A stretch of DNA of 64,000 nucleotides from an uncultured Verrucomicrobia subdivision 3 bacterium (GTDB taxonomy: Bacteria > Verrucomicrobiota > Verrucomicrobiia > Limisphaerales > UBA11358): NCBI GenBank assembly GCA_903850425.1, contig CAINLR010000001.1:1-64000 (forward strand), in the 5' to 3' direction. Of this stretch, positions 9,115 through 18,175 are shown one piece after another (position 1 is the stretch's first letter; the number at the start of each line of letters is the position of its first letter). The notes below the pieces were generated by a model. That model did not search any database. It was not told the DNA's origin and was given only the letters and a program-made list of their open reading frames with translations. A program made the position numbers and the translations under genes.

Positions 9115-11481
9115 ATGAAATCTACCGAAGCCAATTGCACAATGATAAAACAACCAAGACTGTCGCGGCATTTCTTGAACTCGTTGCTGGCACTGCTCCT
9201 CACTGGCGCACTGACCAGCTTTGCCGCCGAGCCATCCTTGGTCTCGCTGGTGAATCCTTTGCAGGGCACCGACTCGAAGCCGAGCTTCTCCCACGGCAAC
9301 GAGTATCCCGCCATCTGCCTGCCGTTCCCGATGAACACTTGGGCGCCCTACACGCAGCCGGAGCGCGACTCTTTCTATTACCAGTATCGCCAGCCGAAAC
9401 TTCGCGGCATCCGCCAAACGCATCAGCCTAGTCCGTGGATTGGTGACTATGCGGCCTTTTCGCTCATGCCCGTCTCTGGCAAGCTGGCGGTGACTGAAAG
9501 CGAACGCGCCTCGGACTTTCGCCACGAAGACGAAGTCGTCCAGCCGAGTTACTACCGCGTGCGGATGGATACTTGGAAGGCTAGCGCCGAAGTGACGCCG
9601 ACCGCGCGCTGTGCGCGCTACCGCTTTACCTACGAAGAAGCAGGCAACGCCTATGTGGTGCTCGACGCGTTTCCGGGCGGTTCCACGGTGGAAATTATTC
9701 CCGGCGAAAATAAGGTCGTCGGCACTACGCGTTACAATCATGGCGGCGTGCCGGACAACTTCTCCAATTACTTCGTCATCGTTTTCGACCAGCCTTTTCA
9801 AGGCCAAGGCGTGTGGTCACCGGAAGGCGTCCAAGCCGACAAGACGCAACTCGCCGGCAAGCACGTTGGGGCTTATCTGAAGTTCGAGGCCAAAGCCGGG
9901 GCCGTGATTGGCTGTAAAGTAGCTTCCTCATTTATCAGCCCGGAGCAAGCTCTGCGAAACCTGAAGCAGGAAATTGGCGCGGCTGACTTCGACACGATCC
10001 GCGGTCGCGCGGAGAAAGCCTGGAACGAAGCCCTGGGCCGCGCGAAAGTCGAAGGCGCTTTGGAGGATCAGCGACGCACCTTCTACAGCGCACTCTATCG
10101 GAGCATCGTCTATCCCCATCGCTTCTACGAACTCGGTGCCGATGGCAAACCGACTTACTTTAGTCCCTACGATGGGAAGATCCATTCGGGCGTGCTCTAC
10201 ACCGACACCGGTTACTGGGACACCTTTCGCGCGGCGCATCCACTTTACAATTTGCTCTTTCCCGAAATCAGCGCGGAGATTTTGCAGGGCGTTCTCAACG
10301 CCTACAATGAGAGCGGCTGGCTGCCCGAGTGGGCGAGTCCCGGTCATCGCAGCTGCATGATCGGCAATCACGCCTTCTCGCTGCTGGCAGATGGCTGGGT
10401 CAAAGGCATCCGCTCCTTTGATGCGGATAAAGCTGTCGCCGCCATGCTGCACGACGCCAACACACAAGGGCCGGATGCCTGCCGCTCCATCGGCCGCGAC
10501 GGCGCGGAGTATTACAACAAACTCGGCTATGTGCCGTATTCGTTCGCCAAGAACGAACCCAAAGTTCACGAAGGCACCGCCAAGTCGCTCGAATACTCCT
10601 ACGATGACTTCTGCGCGGCAGTGCTGGCGCGCGTGGCCGGTCGCACGGCGGATGCAGTTACTTTCGCTAAAAAGGCGATGTATTACACGAATCTCTTCGA
10701 CACGAAAACCGGTTTCATGCGCAGCCGCAAAGTGGATGGCTCGTGGAACGAACCGTTTGATCCGACCGAGTGGGGCGGACCCTTCACCGAAGGCAGCTCT
10801 TGGCACTGGACATGGAGCGTGTTTCAAGACGTGCCGGGATTAGTCAGCTTGATGGGCGGTGACAAGGCCTTTGCGGCCAAACTGGATGAAGTATTCACCG
10901 CGCCGAATACTTTCAAGCCGGGCACTTATGGTGGTCCAATTCATGAGATGACGGAAATGGCTGCGCTTGACCTTGGCCAATATGCCCACGCCAACGAACC
11001 GATTCAGCACATGATTTACCTCTACGACTACGCCGGCCAGCCGTGGAAGGCGCAATCACGCACGCGGCTTGTTATGAACAAGCTTTACCAAGCCGCACCT
11101 GATGGGCTGTGTGGCGATGAAGATACCGGCCAGACTTCTGCGTGGTATGTGTTCAGCGCACTCGGATTCTATCCCGTGTGTCCGGGAACACCGGAGTATT
11201 TGATCGGCAGTCCATTGTTTGATCGAGCCACGCTTACACTCTCGCCGGGCAAAACCTTGACCATTACGGCGCGCAACAATGGCCAGCAGCATCCTTACAT
11301 TCACGGAGCAACCCTGAACGGAAAGGAGTTTAACAAGGTTTACCTGACTCATGAGGAACTGTCGGCGGGCGGAGAATTAATCTTCGACATGGATAACGCC
11401 CCGAATACCCAGTGGGGATCAGCGCCCGAAGCACGCCCTGCTTCCGCCATGTCTCGGTTGAATTCACCCGCCGCGAAATAA
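9115..11481 (+). CDS. GH92 family alpha-mannosidase
   Basis: The 788-residue protein is a calcium-dependent exo-acting alpha-mannosidase by family. The signal peptide runs to about LTSFAAE; a second Met at codon 10 is an alternative start. The N-terminal beta-sandwich begins SLVSLVNPLQGTDSKPSFSHG, the form in which GH92 proteins start. The catalytic (alpha/alpha)6 barrel carries DTGYWDTFRAAHPLYNLL, ESGWLPEWASPGH and GDEDTGQTSAWYVFSALGF, the family signatures. It is 14 bases upstream of the next gene. GH92 members attack alpha-1,2, -1,3, -1,4 or -1,6 linkages; which one cannot be read here. Confidence 0.95.
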   Translation: MKSTEANCTMIKQPRLSRHFLNSLLALLLTGALTSFAAEPSLVSLVNPLQGTDSKPSFSHGNEYPAICLPFPMNTWAPYTQPERDSFYYQYRQPKLRGIRQTHQPSPWIGDYAAFSLMPVSGKLAVTESERASDFRHEDEVVQPSYYRVRMDTWKASAEVTPTARCARYRFTYEEAGNAYVVLDAFPGGSTVEIIPGENKVVGTTRYNHGGVPDNFSNYFVIVFDQPFQGQGVWSPEGVQADKTQLAGKHVGAYLKFEAKAGAVIGCKVASSFISPEQALRNLKQEIGAADFDTIRGRAEKAWNEALGRAKVEGALEDQRRTFYSALYRSIVYPHRFYELGADGKPTYFSPYDGKIHSGVLYTDTGYWDTFRAAHPLYNLLFPEISAEILQGVLNAYNESGWLPEWASPGHRSCMIGNHAFSLLADGWVKGIRSFDADKAVAAMLHDANTQGPDACRSIGRDGAEYYNKLGYVPYSFAKNEPKVHEGTAKSLEYSYDDFCAAVLARVAGRTADAVTFAKKAMYYTNLFDTKTGFMRSRKVDGSWNEPFDPTEWGGPFTEGSSWHWTWSVFQDVPGLVSLMGGDKAFAAKLDEVFTAPNTFKPGTYGGPIHEMTEMAALDLGQYAHANEPIQHMIYLYDYAGQPWKAQSRTRLVMNKLYQAAPDGLCGDEDTGQTSAWYVFSALGFYPVCPGTPEYLIGSPLFDRATLTLSPGKTLTITARNNGQQHPYIHGATLNGKEFNKVYLTHEELSAGGELIFDMDNAPNTQWGSAPEARPASAMSRLNSPAAK

Positions 11482-11495
11482 TCCAGCCTAGCCTG

Positions 11496-13673
11496 ATGAA
11501 ATCACTTTTGCCGCTATTCGCGCTGGTGGCCGGCGCGGGTGCCAATTTACTGGCTGCGGAAGGCCCGCTAAGCTTCGCCAACGATGCCGATCGGTTGTTG
11601 GAACGCACCTGTTTCCAAACCGGCGCGCCGTGGGCCGAAAAATATAGTCTGCGTTCGGATGTTGCCATCGTTTACGGCATTGATCCGAAACTGCCTGAAC
11701 GCATCGCGACCTGGCGTGAGCACGGCTACCGCATTCATCTCATGACCGGCGTGTCTTGGGGCCAATACCAGGATTATCTTTACGGACGTTTCGACGGCAT
11801 CAATCACGAGGATGAAGCGCAGACGCTGCGCAGCGGTGAAAAGCGCAGCCACGGCGGCGATGTCTATTACATGTGCCCCGGCACGAACTACGGAAAATTT
11901 CTGTGCGTTGGCGTGCAACGCGCCTTGGATGCTGGCGTGGAAGCGGTTCATCTAGAAGAGCCGGAATTCTGGGTGAACACCGGTTACTCCGAAGGTTTCA
12001 AACGCGAATGGAAAGCCTTTTACGGCGACGACTGGCAGCCGCCGCATAGTTCGGCGGCTGCACAGTGGCGCGCCTCCAAACTGAAATATTTTCTCTACCG
12101 CCGCGCGTTGCAGCAGGTCTTTGACTATATCCAAGCCTACAACCAGCGCACCGGCCGGCAGGTCCGGTGTTACGTTCCCACTCATAGTCTGATCAACTAC
12201 GCGCAATGGAGCATAGTCAGTCCCGAGTCTAGTCTGGCGCGGCTCAAGGGTTGCGATGGCTACATTGCGCAAGTCTGGACGGGCACCTCGCGCACGCCGA
12301 ATGTCTATCGCGGCAAATACAAGGAGCGCACTTTTGAAACCGCCTTTCTGGAATATGGCGCAATGCAAAACCTGGTGCGTGCCACCGGCCGTTCCGTCTG
12401 GTATTTGAATGATCCCATCGAGGACAATCCGGAGCACGACTGGAATGATTATCAGCACAATTGGGAATCCACGCTGACGGCTTCTTTATTCCAGCCCGAC
12501 GTCTGGCAATATGAAGTCGCGCCGTGGCCGGAACGTATTTTCAATGGTCGCTATCCGAGGTCGCTGCCACGCGAACAACGTCAGTCCATCCCGCCCGGAT
12601 ACGCCACGGAATTGCAGACGGTGATGAGCGCGCTCAACGACATGAAACAGAAGCGCGTCGAGTGGGACTGCGGCACAACGGGCATCGGCGTCATGATCGG
12701 CGATTCGCTGATGTTCGAGCGCGCCGGGCCGTCTCCGAGCGATCCGCATCTGGGCCACATCTTTGGATTAGCGATGCCGTTGCTGAAGCACGGAATTCCC
12801 GTCGCACCCGTGCAATTGGAAAACGTCACGGCGCCACACTATCTCGACTCTTTCAAAGTATTGCTCCTCACATATCAAGGCATGAAACCGTTGACGCCGG
12901 AGGTTCACACCCAGCTTGCTAACTGGGTCAAGCAAGGTGGCCACCTGATTTTCTGTGATGACGACTCCGATGCTTTCAACGCGGTGCCGGAGTGGTGGAA
13001 TAGCAACGGGAACAAGTTCGCCAATCCGCGCGCACATCTCTTTGCCCAGCTTGGTTTCAACGCTGCGAAGCATTTTGCCGCAACAAAACCCACTTGGAAA
13101 TTTGGCCAAGGTGAAGTCGTTTGGCTCCGCGAGAATCCGGCCATACTCGCCGGCAGCGCGGACGGCGCTGAGCAAGTTATTGCTGCGGTTAAAGCGGTCG
13201 CCGAATCGGCAAAGCTGGATTGGAGCGAGACCAGTTCGCTGCTGCTGCGCCGTGGTCCATACCTCATCGCCGCTGGTTTGGATGAATCCATCGCCGGCGA
13301 ACCCAAGACGATTCACGGTCACTTCGTGAATCTGTTCGATCCCGAGTTGCGGGTGTTGGAGAGCGTGAAGTTCGTTCCCGGCAGCCGCTTCTTTCTGCGC
13401 GATCTGGACACTGACCATGACCGTGCGCCGAAACTGCTCGCCTCGGCCTGCAAAGCGATGCCGATCAAGTCGCAGGATAAGTCTCTGTCTTACCTCGTCG
13501 AAGGCGTGGCTGAGACTCCGGCCGTGCTGTTGTTCCATGTTTCCACCGCGCCCAAATCCGTCACGCTCGATGGGCAGACCGTTGACCATGTTGATTTCTC
13601 AAAGCCGGATGGCCTCTTATGGATTCGCTTCGCCAATGAAGCCCGGCCACGAACTTTGGCGCTGCATTTTTGA
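11496..13673 (+). CDS. Secreted glycosidase-like protein of unassigned family
   Basis: The 725-residue protein starts at MKSLLPLFALVAG, 14 bases after the GH92 stop, giving a signal peptide ending near LLAAE. Residues about 40-360 look like a TIM-barrel hydrolase: HGYRIHLMTGVSWGQYQDY early, then AVHLEEPEFW, where a Glu follows a hydrophobic strand as in a catalytic acid. Residues about 430-520 resemble the glutamine-amidotransferase-like domain that follows the barrel in GH42-type enzymes (PHYLDSFKVLLLTYQGMKPL, NWVKQGGHLIFCDDDSD). A beta-rich end follows. I cannot place it in a named family. Its cluster position argues for a role in glycan breakdown. Confidence 0.7.
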   Translation: MKSLLPLFALVAGAGANLLAAEGPLSFANDADRLLERTCFQTGAPWAEKYSLRSDVAIVYGIDPKLPERIATWREHGYRIHLMTGVSWGQYQDYLYGRFDGINHEDEAQTLRSGEKRSHGGDVYYMCPGTNYGKFLCVGVQRALDAGVEAVHLEEPEFWVNTGYSEGFKREWKAFYGDDWQPPHSSAAAQWRASKLKYFLYRRALQQVFDYIQAYNQRTGRQVRCYVPTHSLINYAQWSIVSPESSLARLKGCDGYIAQVWTGTSRTPNVYRGKYKERTFETAFLEYGAMQNLVRATGRSVWYLNDPIEDNPEHDWNDYQHNWESTLTASLFQPDVWQYEVAPWPERIFNGRYPRSLPREQRQSIPPGYATELQTVMSALNDMKQKRVEWDCGTTGIGVMIGDSLMFERAGPSPSDPHLGHIFGLAMPLLKHGIPVAPVQLENVTAPHYLDSFKVLLLTYQGMKPLTPEVHTQLANWVKQGGHLIFCDDDSDAFNAVPEWWNSNGNKFANPRAHLFAQLGFNAAKHFAATKPTWKFGQGEVVWLRENPAILAGSADGAEQVIAAVKAVAESAKLDWSETSSLLLRRGPYLIAAGLDESIAGEPKTIHGHFVNLFDPELRVLESVKFVPGSRFFLRDLDTDHDRAPKLLASACKAMPIKSQDKSLSYLVEGVAETPAVLLFHVSTAPKSVTLDGQTVDHVDFSKPDGLLWIRFANEARPRTLALHF

Positions 13674-13705
13674 ATCATCTGTTCACCCTGTTGAAATAGC
13701 CATAC

Positions 13706-15316
13706 ATGAATTCACCTTTGATTTTTTTGCGCGGTTTAGCGAAGCCGATTTGCGTCACGTTGGCGCTGTCCAGCTTGATGGTTATTGGTTCAGTGGGCAA
13801 CGCTGCCACCCAAGTCACTTACCAAAATCCCGTCATTGCCGGGGATCATCCGGATCCCTCCATCATTCGCGTCGGCAAAGAATACTGGGCCTCCTCCACG
13901 GCATCCGCGTGGGGACCGCTGTTCCCGCTGCTGCGTTCCACCGATCTGGTGAACTGGGATTTGACCGGAGCGGTTTTGCCGCGCCGACCAGACTGGGCCA
14001 CCGGCGATTTTTGGGCGCCGGAAATTTCCGAATTCAAAGGTCGCTACTATGTCTATTACGTCGCGCGCCGACGCGGCGGCCCGCTGTCCGTGGCGGTGGC
14101 GACTGCGGACAAACCGGGTGGACCTTACACCGATCACGGCCCGCTCGTGGGGCAGGAGGATGGTTCGATTGACCCTTTTCCAGTCACGGATACCAATGGC
14201 CTCCGCTATCTCGTGTGGAAGGAAGACGGCAACAGCCGCAATAAATCCACGCCGATTTGGGCGCAGCGCCTGAACGACGATGGCACCAAGCTGGTCGGCG
14301 AAATGCACGAATTGATCCGCAACAACACTGATTGGGAAGGCGGTCTGGTGGAAGGCCCGTGCATCATTCGTCGCGACGACTGGTTCTATCTCTTCTATTC
14401 CGGCAACGGTTGCTGCGGCACTGGTTGCAACTATGCGCTCGGCGTGGCGCGCTCGCGCTCGCTGCTTGGACCTTGGGAAAAGAATCCGCTGAATCCAATT
14501 CTTGCCGCCAACGAAACCTGGAAATGCCCCGGCCATGGCACCGTGGTGACTGATCCAAGTGGCCGCTACTGGCTCCTATATCATGCCTATCCGGCCAGCG
14601 ATTCTATTTTCATCGGCCGCGAAGCGATGCTGGATGAAGTCAAGTTCGGCCTGGATGGCTGGCCAACGATCAACGCCGGCAATGGTCCGAGCCAGCAATC
14701 CGCTTCACCTTTTGGCGTCGCGCAAAAAGTTTTCGGTGGCAGTTATGCCGATGATTTCAACGGCAAGAATTTGGAGAGCGGCTGGCAATGGCCGCAGCAT
14801 CACGCGCCGCTCACGCAGTTGAAGAACGGCCAATTGCGATTGTCCGGCGGTGGAAGCGCAACCAATTTCCTCGCCGCCGTGCTGGCGCGGTTGGTCACGG
14901 TCGCCGATTATGTGGCGACAACCGTGATCCAAACCAAGCCACTGCAGCCGGGTGTGGCGGCGGGCCTCTGCGCGTTTGGAGATTCCGATAATGCGCTCGG
15001 TGCCGCTTTCAGCTATGGCCGCATCGTCACCTGGCGGCGCGACAAGGGAGTGACCCGCCAACTTTCGGAACAACCCGCGCCTGCCGCGACTCGGCTTTAT
15101 CTGCGTTTGACCGCACGTCATGGTTACCGCTTCCAGTTCGCCGTGAGCGCCGATGGCAAGAGGTGGACGCCTTGTGGCGAAGCCGCCGATGCCAAAGAAC
15201 TGCCGCCGTGGGATCGCACCGTGCGCGTGGCTCTGACCGTTGGCGGCGTTCCCGACGCCGAAGGAATTTTCGATTCGTTTTCCATCAAACCTTTTGAGCC
15301 CCCAACGGTGAAATGA
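13706..15316 (+). CDS. GH43 family glycosidase with C-terminal beta-sandwich
   Basis: The 536-residue secreted protein has a signal peptide to about NAATQ. It then shows the five-bladed propeller landmarks of GH43: NPVIAGDHPDPSII with catalytic base Asp50, DGSIDPFPVTD with the pKa-modulating Asp, and GLVEGPCII with the acid Glu. The family holds beta-xylosidases, arabinofuranosidases and galactosidases, and specificity cannot be told from this. About 190 C-terminal residues (from ADDFNGKNLESGWQW) form a beta-sandwich like the one following many GH43 domains. The next gene starts 4 bases after the stop, so they are translated from one message. Confidence 0.93.
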   Translation: MNSPLIFLRGLAKPICVTLALSSLMVIGSVGNAATQVTYQNPVIAGDHPDPSIIRVGKEYWASSTASAWGPLFPLLRSTDLVNWDLTGAVLPRRPDWATGDFWAPEISEFKGRYYVYYVARRRGGPLSVAVATADKPGGPYTDHGPLVGQEDGSIDPFPVTDTNGLRYLVWKEDGNSRNKSTPIWAQRLNDDGTKLVGEMHELIRNNTDWEGGLVEGPCIIRRDDWFYLFYSGNGCCGTGCNYALGVARSRSLLGPWEKNPLNPILAANETWKCPGHGTVVTDPSGRYWLLYHAYPASDSIFIGREAMLDEVKFGLDGWPTINAGNGPSQQSASPFGVAQKVFGGSYADDFNGKNLESGWQWPQHHAPLTQLKNGQLRLSGGGSATNFLAAVLARLVTVADYVATTVIQTKPLQPGVAAGLCAFGDSDNALGAAFSYGRIVTWRRDKGVTRQLSEQPAPAATRLYLRLTARHGYRFQFAVSADGKRWTPCGEAADAKELPPWDRTVRVALTVGGVPDAEGIFDSFSIKPFEPPTVK

Positions 15317-15320
15317 AAAT

Positions 15321-15860
15321 ATGAAGAAATTAAATCTGTTGCTGGCGGTGCTGGCTCTTGGTCTGGGCAATCTCCGCGCCCTGGCTGCAGACGCGCCGGC
15401 CAAATCCAATCAGGCTCCCGAGGCCACTACCTACCAGATCCGTAACGTGAAGCATCAGGACTTGCTCCGGCCTCGAGATGCCAACAACGCCAACGGCACG
15501 CCCATCGTTTTATACTCCGCGCAACCGTGGAAGTGCATGACATGGCGGTTGCAGCCGGCGGGCGATGCGACGTTTCAATTGAAAAATCTTTTCACTGCCA
15601 AAACCTTTTGCGCCGCGACCAATACCACCGCAGTCCAGCAAGTGCCGCTGGCGAAAGAGCGTGGCGTATCGCCCGCCTGGAGGTTCATCAAGCTGGCGGA
15701 CGGCACCTATGAAATCACTGACAGCAAATCCGGCCAGGCGTTGACGGCGGTGAAAGAGCAGGGAGGATACGAAGTGAAAATCGAGGTCGCGCCCTGGCAG
15801 AACTCCGACGAGCAGAAATGGCAACTCGAAAAAATGGATCCGCAACAACTGACGATGTGA
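15321..15860 (+). CDS. Secreted ricin-type beta-trefoil-like protein
   Basis: The 179-residue protein has a signal peptide ending near LAADA. The rest is one beta-trefoil-like unit: YQIRNVKHQDLLRPRDANN, then WRLQPAGDATFQLKNLFTAK, YEITDSKSGQALTAV and EQKWQLEKMDP. The QxW-like ends match ricin B/CBM13 or RICIN_14-like repeats that bind sugars. It is the last gene of the cluster, 4 bases after the GH43 gene, so it probably binds substrate or product. The repeats are diverged and binding is inferred only. Confidence 0.65.
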   Translation: MKKLNLLLAVLALGLGNLRALAADAPAKSNQAPEATTYQIRNVKHQDLLRPRDANNANGTPIVLYSAQPWKCMTWRLQPAGDATFQLKNLFTAKTFCAATNTTAVQQVPLAKERGVSPAWRFIKLADGTYEITDSKSGQALTAVKEQGGYEVKIEVAPWQNSDEQKWQLEKMDPQQLTM

Positions 15861-15956
15861 CGACGGCTTGCATTCGCGCTCAGCTCGCCCGATCCAGCGG
15901 TTTGAAACCAGTAATAAAGTCCGTCCGTTCAACCGGCATTCCCTTGCGGTATCAGG

Positions 15957-17099
15957 TTAAGCCGCGCTCAATTCCCGTTCCGTCTTCAGGCGCAACTGGC
16001 CGCAGGCGGCGTCAATGTCGTGGCCTTTTTCGCGGCGCAGGGTGGCGGTGACTTTTTCCTTCTCCAGCGCGGCGAGAAATGCTTCGCAGACGGCTTCGCT
16101 CGGACGGTCCCACGCCAGGCCTTCCACTTTGTTGTAGGGAATCAAATTGATCTTCGCGTGCAGTTTGCGCGCCAGCGAGGCGAGCGGTTTGGTCTCGGCG
16201 ATGGCCTCATTGATGCCGGCGATCAAAATATATTCCAGCGTGATCATGCGGCCCTTTTCGTGCAGGTAATCTTCGCACGCGTGGATGAGTTCCTTGAGTG
16301 GATACTTCCGATTGACCGGCATGATTTTGTTGCGGGTCTCGTCCGTCGCGCCGTGCAGCGAAATCGCCAGGCGGAATTGCATCGGCTCCTTGGCCAGCAT
16401 GCGGATTTGCGGCGCGAGGCCGCTCGTGGAAATGGTGATCTTCCGCGCGCCGATGCCGCCGCCCCACGGCGCGTTGAGGATTTTCAGCGCCTTCATCAGA
16501 TTGTCGTAGTTCGCCAGCGGCTCGCCCATGCCCATGACCACGATGTTATTCACGAGGCGGTCACTGCTGGATGCTGGCGTAGCAGACGCGCTCGTTTCCT
16601 TTTCCAGCATCGAGGATCGAGCCTCCAGCATCTGCTGTTCGTTCCACCGTTCCACCGCCAGAATTTGTTCTACAATTTCATTGGGTGTGAGATTACGTTT
16701 CCAGCCGTCCAAGCCGCTGGCGCAAAACCGGCAGCCGTAGGCACAGCCGACCTGTGTGGAGATGCAGAGCGTGTGTCGGTCGCTGGTTTCGCCGTAAAGC
16801 GCGGGATTGGCCGGGATCAAAACACTTTCGATCAACGCGCCGTCGGCGAGCTTCCAGAGGAATTTTTGCGTCGTGTCGCTCGCGCCTTGTTTGCGAACGA
16901 GCTCGAGGGTGTGCAGCGAAAAATGTTCGCGCAGTTTTTCGCGCAGACTTTTCGGCAGATTGGTCATCGCGTCCCAGGTGGCGGCGCGGCGGACGTAAAG
17001 CCAGTCGAGCAATTGCGCCACGCGATACGCCGGTTGCTCCAGGTGTTTGAACTGCGCTTCGATTTCCTCGCGGGTCAGGGATTTGATGTCGGTCGGCAC
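15957..17099 (-). CDS. rlmN: Dual-specificity RNA methyltransferase RlmN
   Basis: The 380-residue radical SAM enzyme methylates C2 of adenine 2503 in 23S rRNA and A37 in some tRNAs. It shows the iron-sulfur motif CAYGCRFC (Cys119, 123, 126), GMGEPLANYDNLMKAL, the LAISLHG strand and the methyl-carrying Cys366 (AACGQL). Length and order are normal except for about 25 extra residues at 156-180 (QMLEARSSMLEKETSAS and after), rich in Ser, Ala and Glu. They lie between two conserved blocks and look like an in-frame insertion of repetitive DNA. It runs opposite to the glycan cluster and no partner is evident. Confidence 0.96.
   Translation of the reverse strand: MPTDIKSLTREEIEAQFKHLEQPAYRVAQLLDWLYVRRAATWDAMTNLPKSLREKLREHFSLHTLELVRKQGASDTTQKFLWKLADGALIESVLIPANPALYGETSDRHTLCISTQVGCAYGCRFCASGLDGWKRNLTPNEIVEQILAVERWNEQQMLEARSSMLEKETSASATPASSSDRLVNNIVVMGMGEPLANYDNLMKALKILNAPWGGGIGARKITISTSGLAPQIRMLAKEPMQFRLAISLHGATDETRNKIMPVNRKYPLKELIHACEDYLHEKGRMITLEYILIAGINEAIAETKPLASLARKLHAKINLIPYNKVEGLAWDRPSEAVCEAFLAALEKEKVTATLRREKGHDIDAACGQLRLKTERELSAA
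16560..16634. repeat. Repeat-rich in-frame insertion within rlmN
   Basis: Within the rlmN gene, GATGCTGG at 16570-16577 recurs inverted as CCAGCATC at 16604-16611 and again at 16625-16632. The segment encodes the non-conserved residues of RlmN between ILAVERWNE and RLVNN. The mix of direct and inverted 8-bp copies in a stretch absent from other RlmN proteins suggests a small repetitive element inserted without breaking the frame. Confidence 0.55.
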
Positions 17100-17145
17100 C
17101 CGGATACTTTAGCTGGCGCAGGCCGGGAAACCAAGCGGGTTGTCG

Positions 17146-18063
17146 CTATTTCCGGCGCGTGGCGTGTTGCTGCAGCCAGGCCACATCGGGGTTGTTCGGC
17201 GAAGAATATTGGTCCGGAATCAGCCCGCTGCTCATCAGCGGTGGCATGGTGCGGTCATCCATCCACCGTTTCAGTTCGGCGTGACCATCCACAAATGAAA
17301 AGCCGCCGGCGCGATGATGGTAGCTGCCCGGCAAGTCGTAGAAACCGGCTTGTTCGGGATGATCCGGCCAGCCGCGCATGTCGGTGGCAAAGTTGCCCCA
17401 ATCAATGCTGTCTTCCCGCATGTCCAGCAGCAGAAAGATCTCGGCGGGGCCGGGATTGACGAACTCGTTCATCTTCAGAAACACGCGCCAGGGGTTTCCT
17501 CCAATCGTGCCCGGCGGCACGGGCGGATTCACCCAGCCAATGCCGCCGGATAATCCGCCGTCATAGCCGACGAAACCCCCGATCCAAAAATTCATGGACA
17601 TGCTGCGCACCCGCGGTAGCTGCACGCCACTGACGGTCACAAACGAATGATCCGCCGGGCATTTCCAAATGGCGGCGTTTTTCCCGCAATAAGTCCAGAG
17701 CGGGCTCTTGGCAAGATCCTGATTCACGTCCCAATTCGACCGGTTGCCCGGATCAAAATCCATCTGCCCGCTCACCCAGGCGTGTTTGCTTTCCTCATCC
17801 AGATTGGCCGGACCATACGGCCAATGGCTGGCGTAAGGCAGAAAATCGTGGTTGTCATCCACATACATTTTCCACGCGATGGCCAACTGCCGGTGATTAT
17901 TCATGCACTGGATGCCATAGGCTTTCAGTTTGGCCTTGTTCAGCGCGGGCAGCAACAGTGCCGCCAGAATGGCTATGATGGCGATGACGACGAGGAGTTC
18001 GATCAAGGTGAAAGCCCCGGCGGAAATCTGCCGGGGCCGAAGGTTGGTGGTCGAATGCCTCAT
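17146..18063 (-). CDS. Prepilin-type N-terminal domain protein with H-X9-DG motif
   Basis: I start this 305-residue protein at [14 protein letters not shown], 13 codons inside the longest frame, because the downstream paralog starts with the same MRHLTT pattern. [26 protein letters not shown] follows: a prepilin peptidase site with Ala at -1, Glu at +5 and a long hydrophobic helix. Near the C-terminus, HHRAGGFSFVDGHAE gives the H-X9-DG spacing. The central part carries CPADHSFV, typical of the family. It lies 112 bases after the paralog at 18176-19066 on the same strand, so the pair probably arose by tandem duplication. Exported; role unknown. Confidence 0.9.
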   Translation of the reverse strand: MRHSTTNLRPRQISAGAFTLIELLVVIAIIAILAALLLPALNKAKLKAYGIQCMNNHRQLAIAWKMYVDDNHDFLPYASHWPYGPANLDEESKHAWVSGQMDFDPGNRSNWDVNQDLAKSPLWTYCGKNAAIWKCPADHSFVTVSGVQLPRVRSMSMNFWIGGFVGYDGGLSGGIGWVNPPVPPGTIGGNPWRVFLKMNEFVNPGPAEIFLLLDMREDSIDWGNFATDMRGWPDHPEQAGFYDLPGSYHHRAGGFSFVDGHAELKRWMDDRTMPPLMSSGLIPDQYSSPNNPDVAWLQQHATRRK

Positions 18064-18175
18064 GACTTTAAAATAAGGTAGATGCGTCCGCCGCATCCGC
18101 AACCGGTTTTTGCCCCCAAACCAAACTCCGAATCCCGGTTTGTTCCGGCCCGCAAACTTCGTGTCATTGCCCGAA

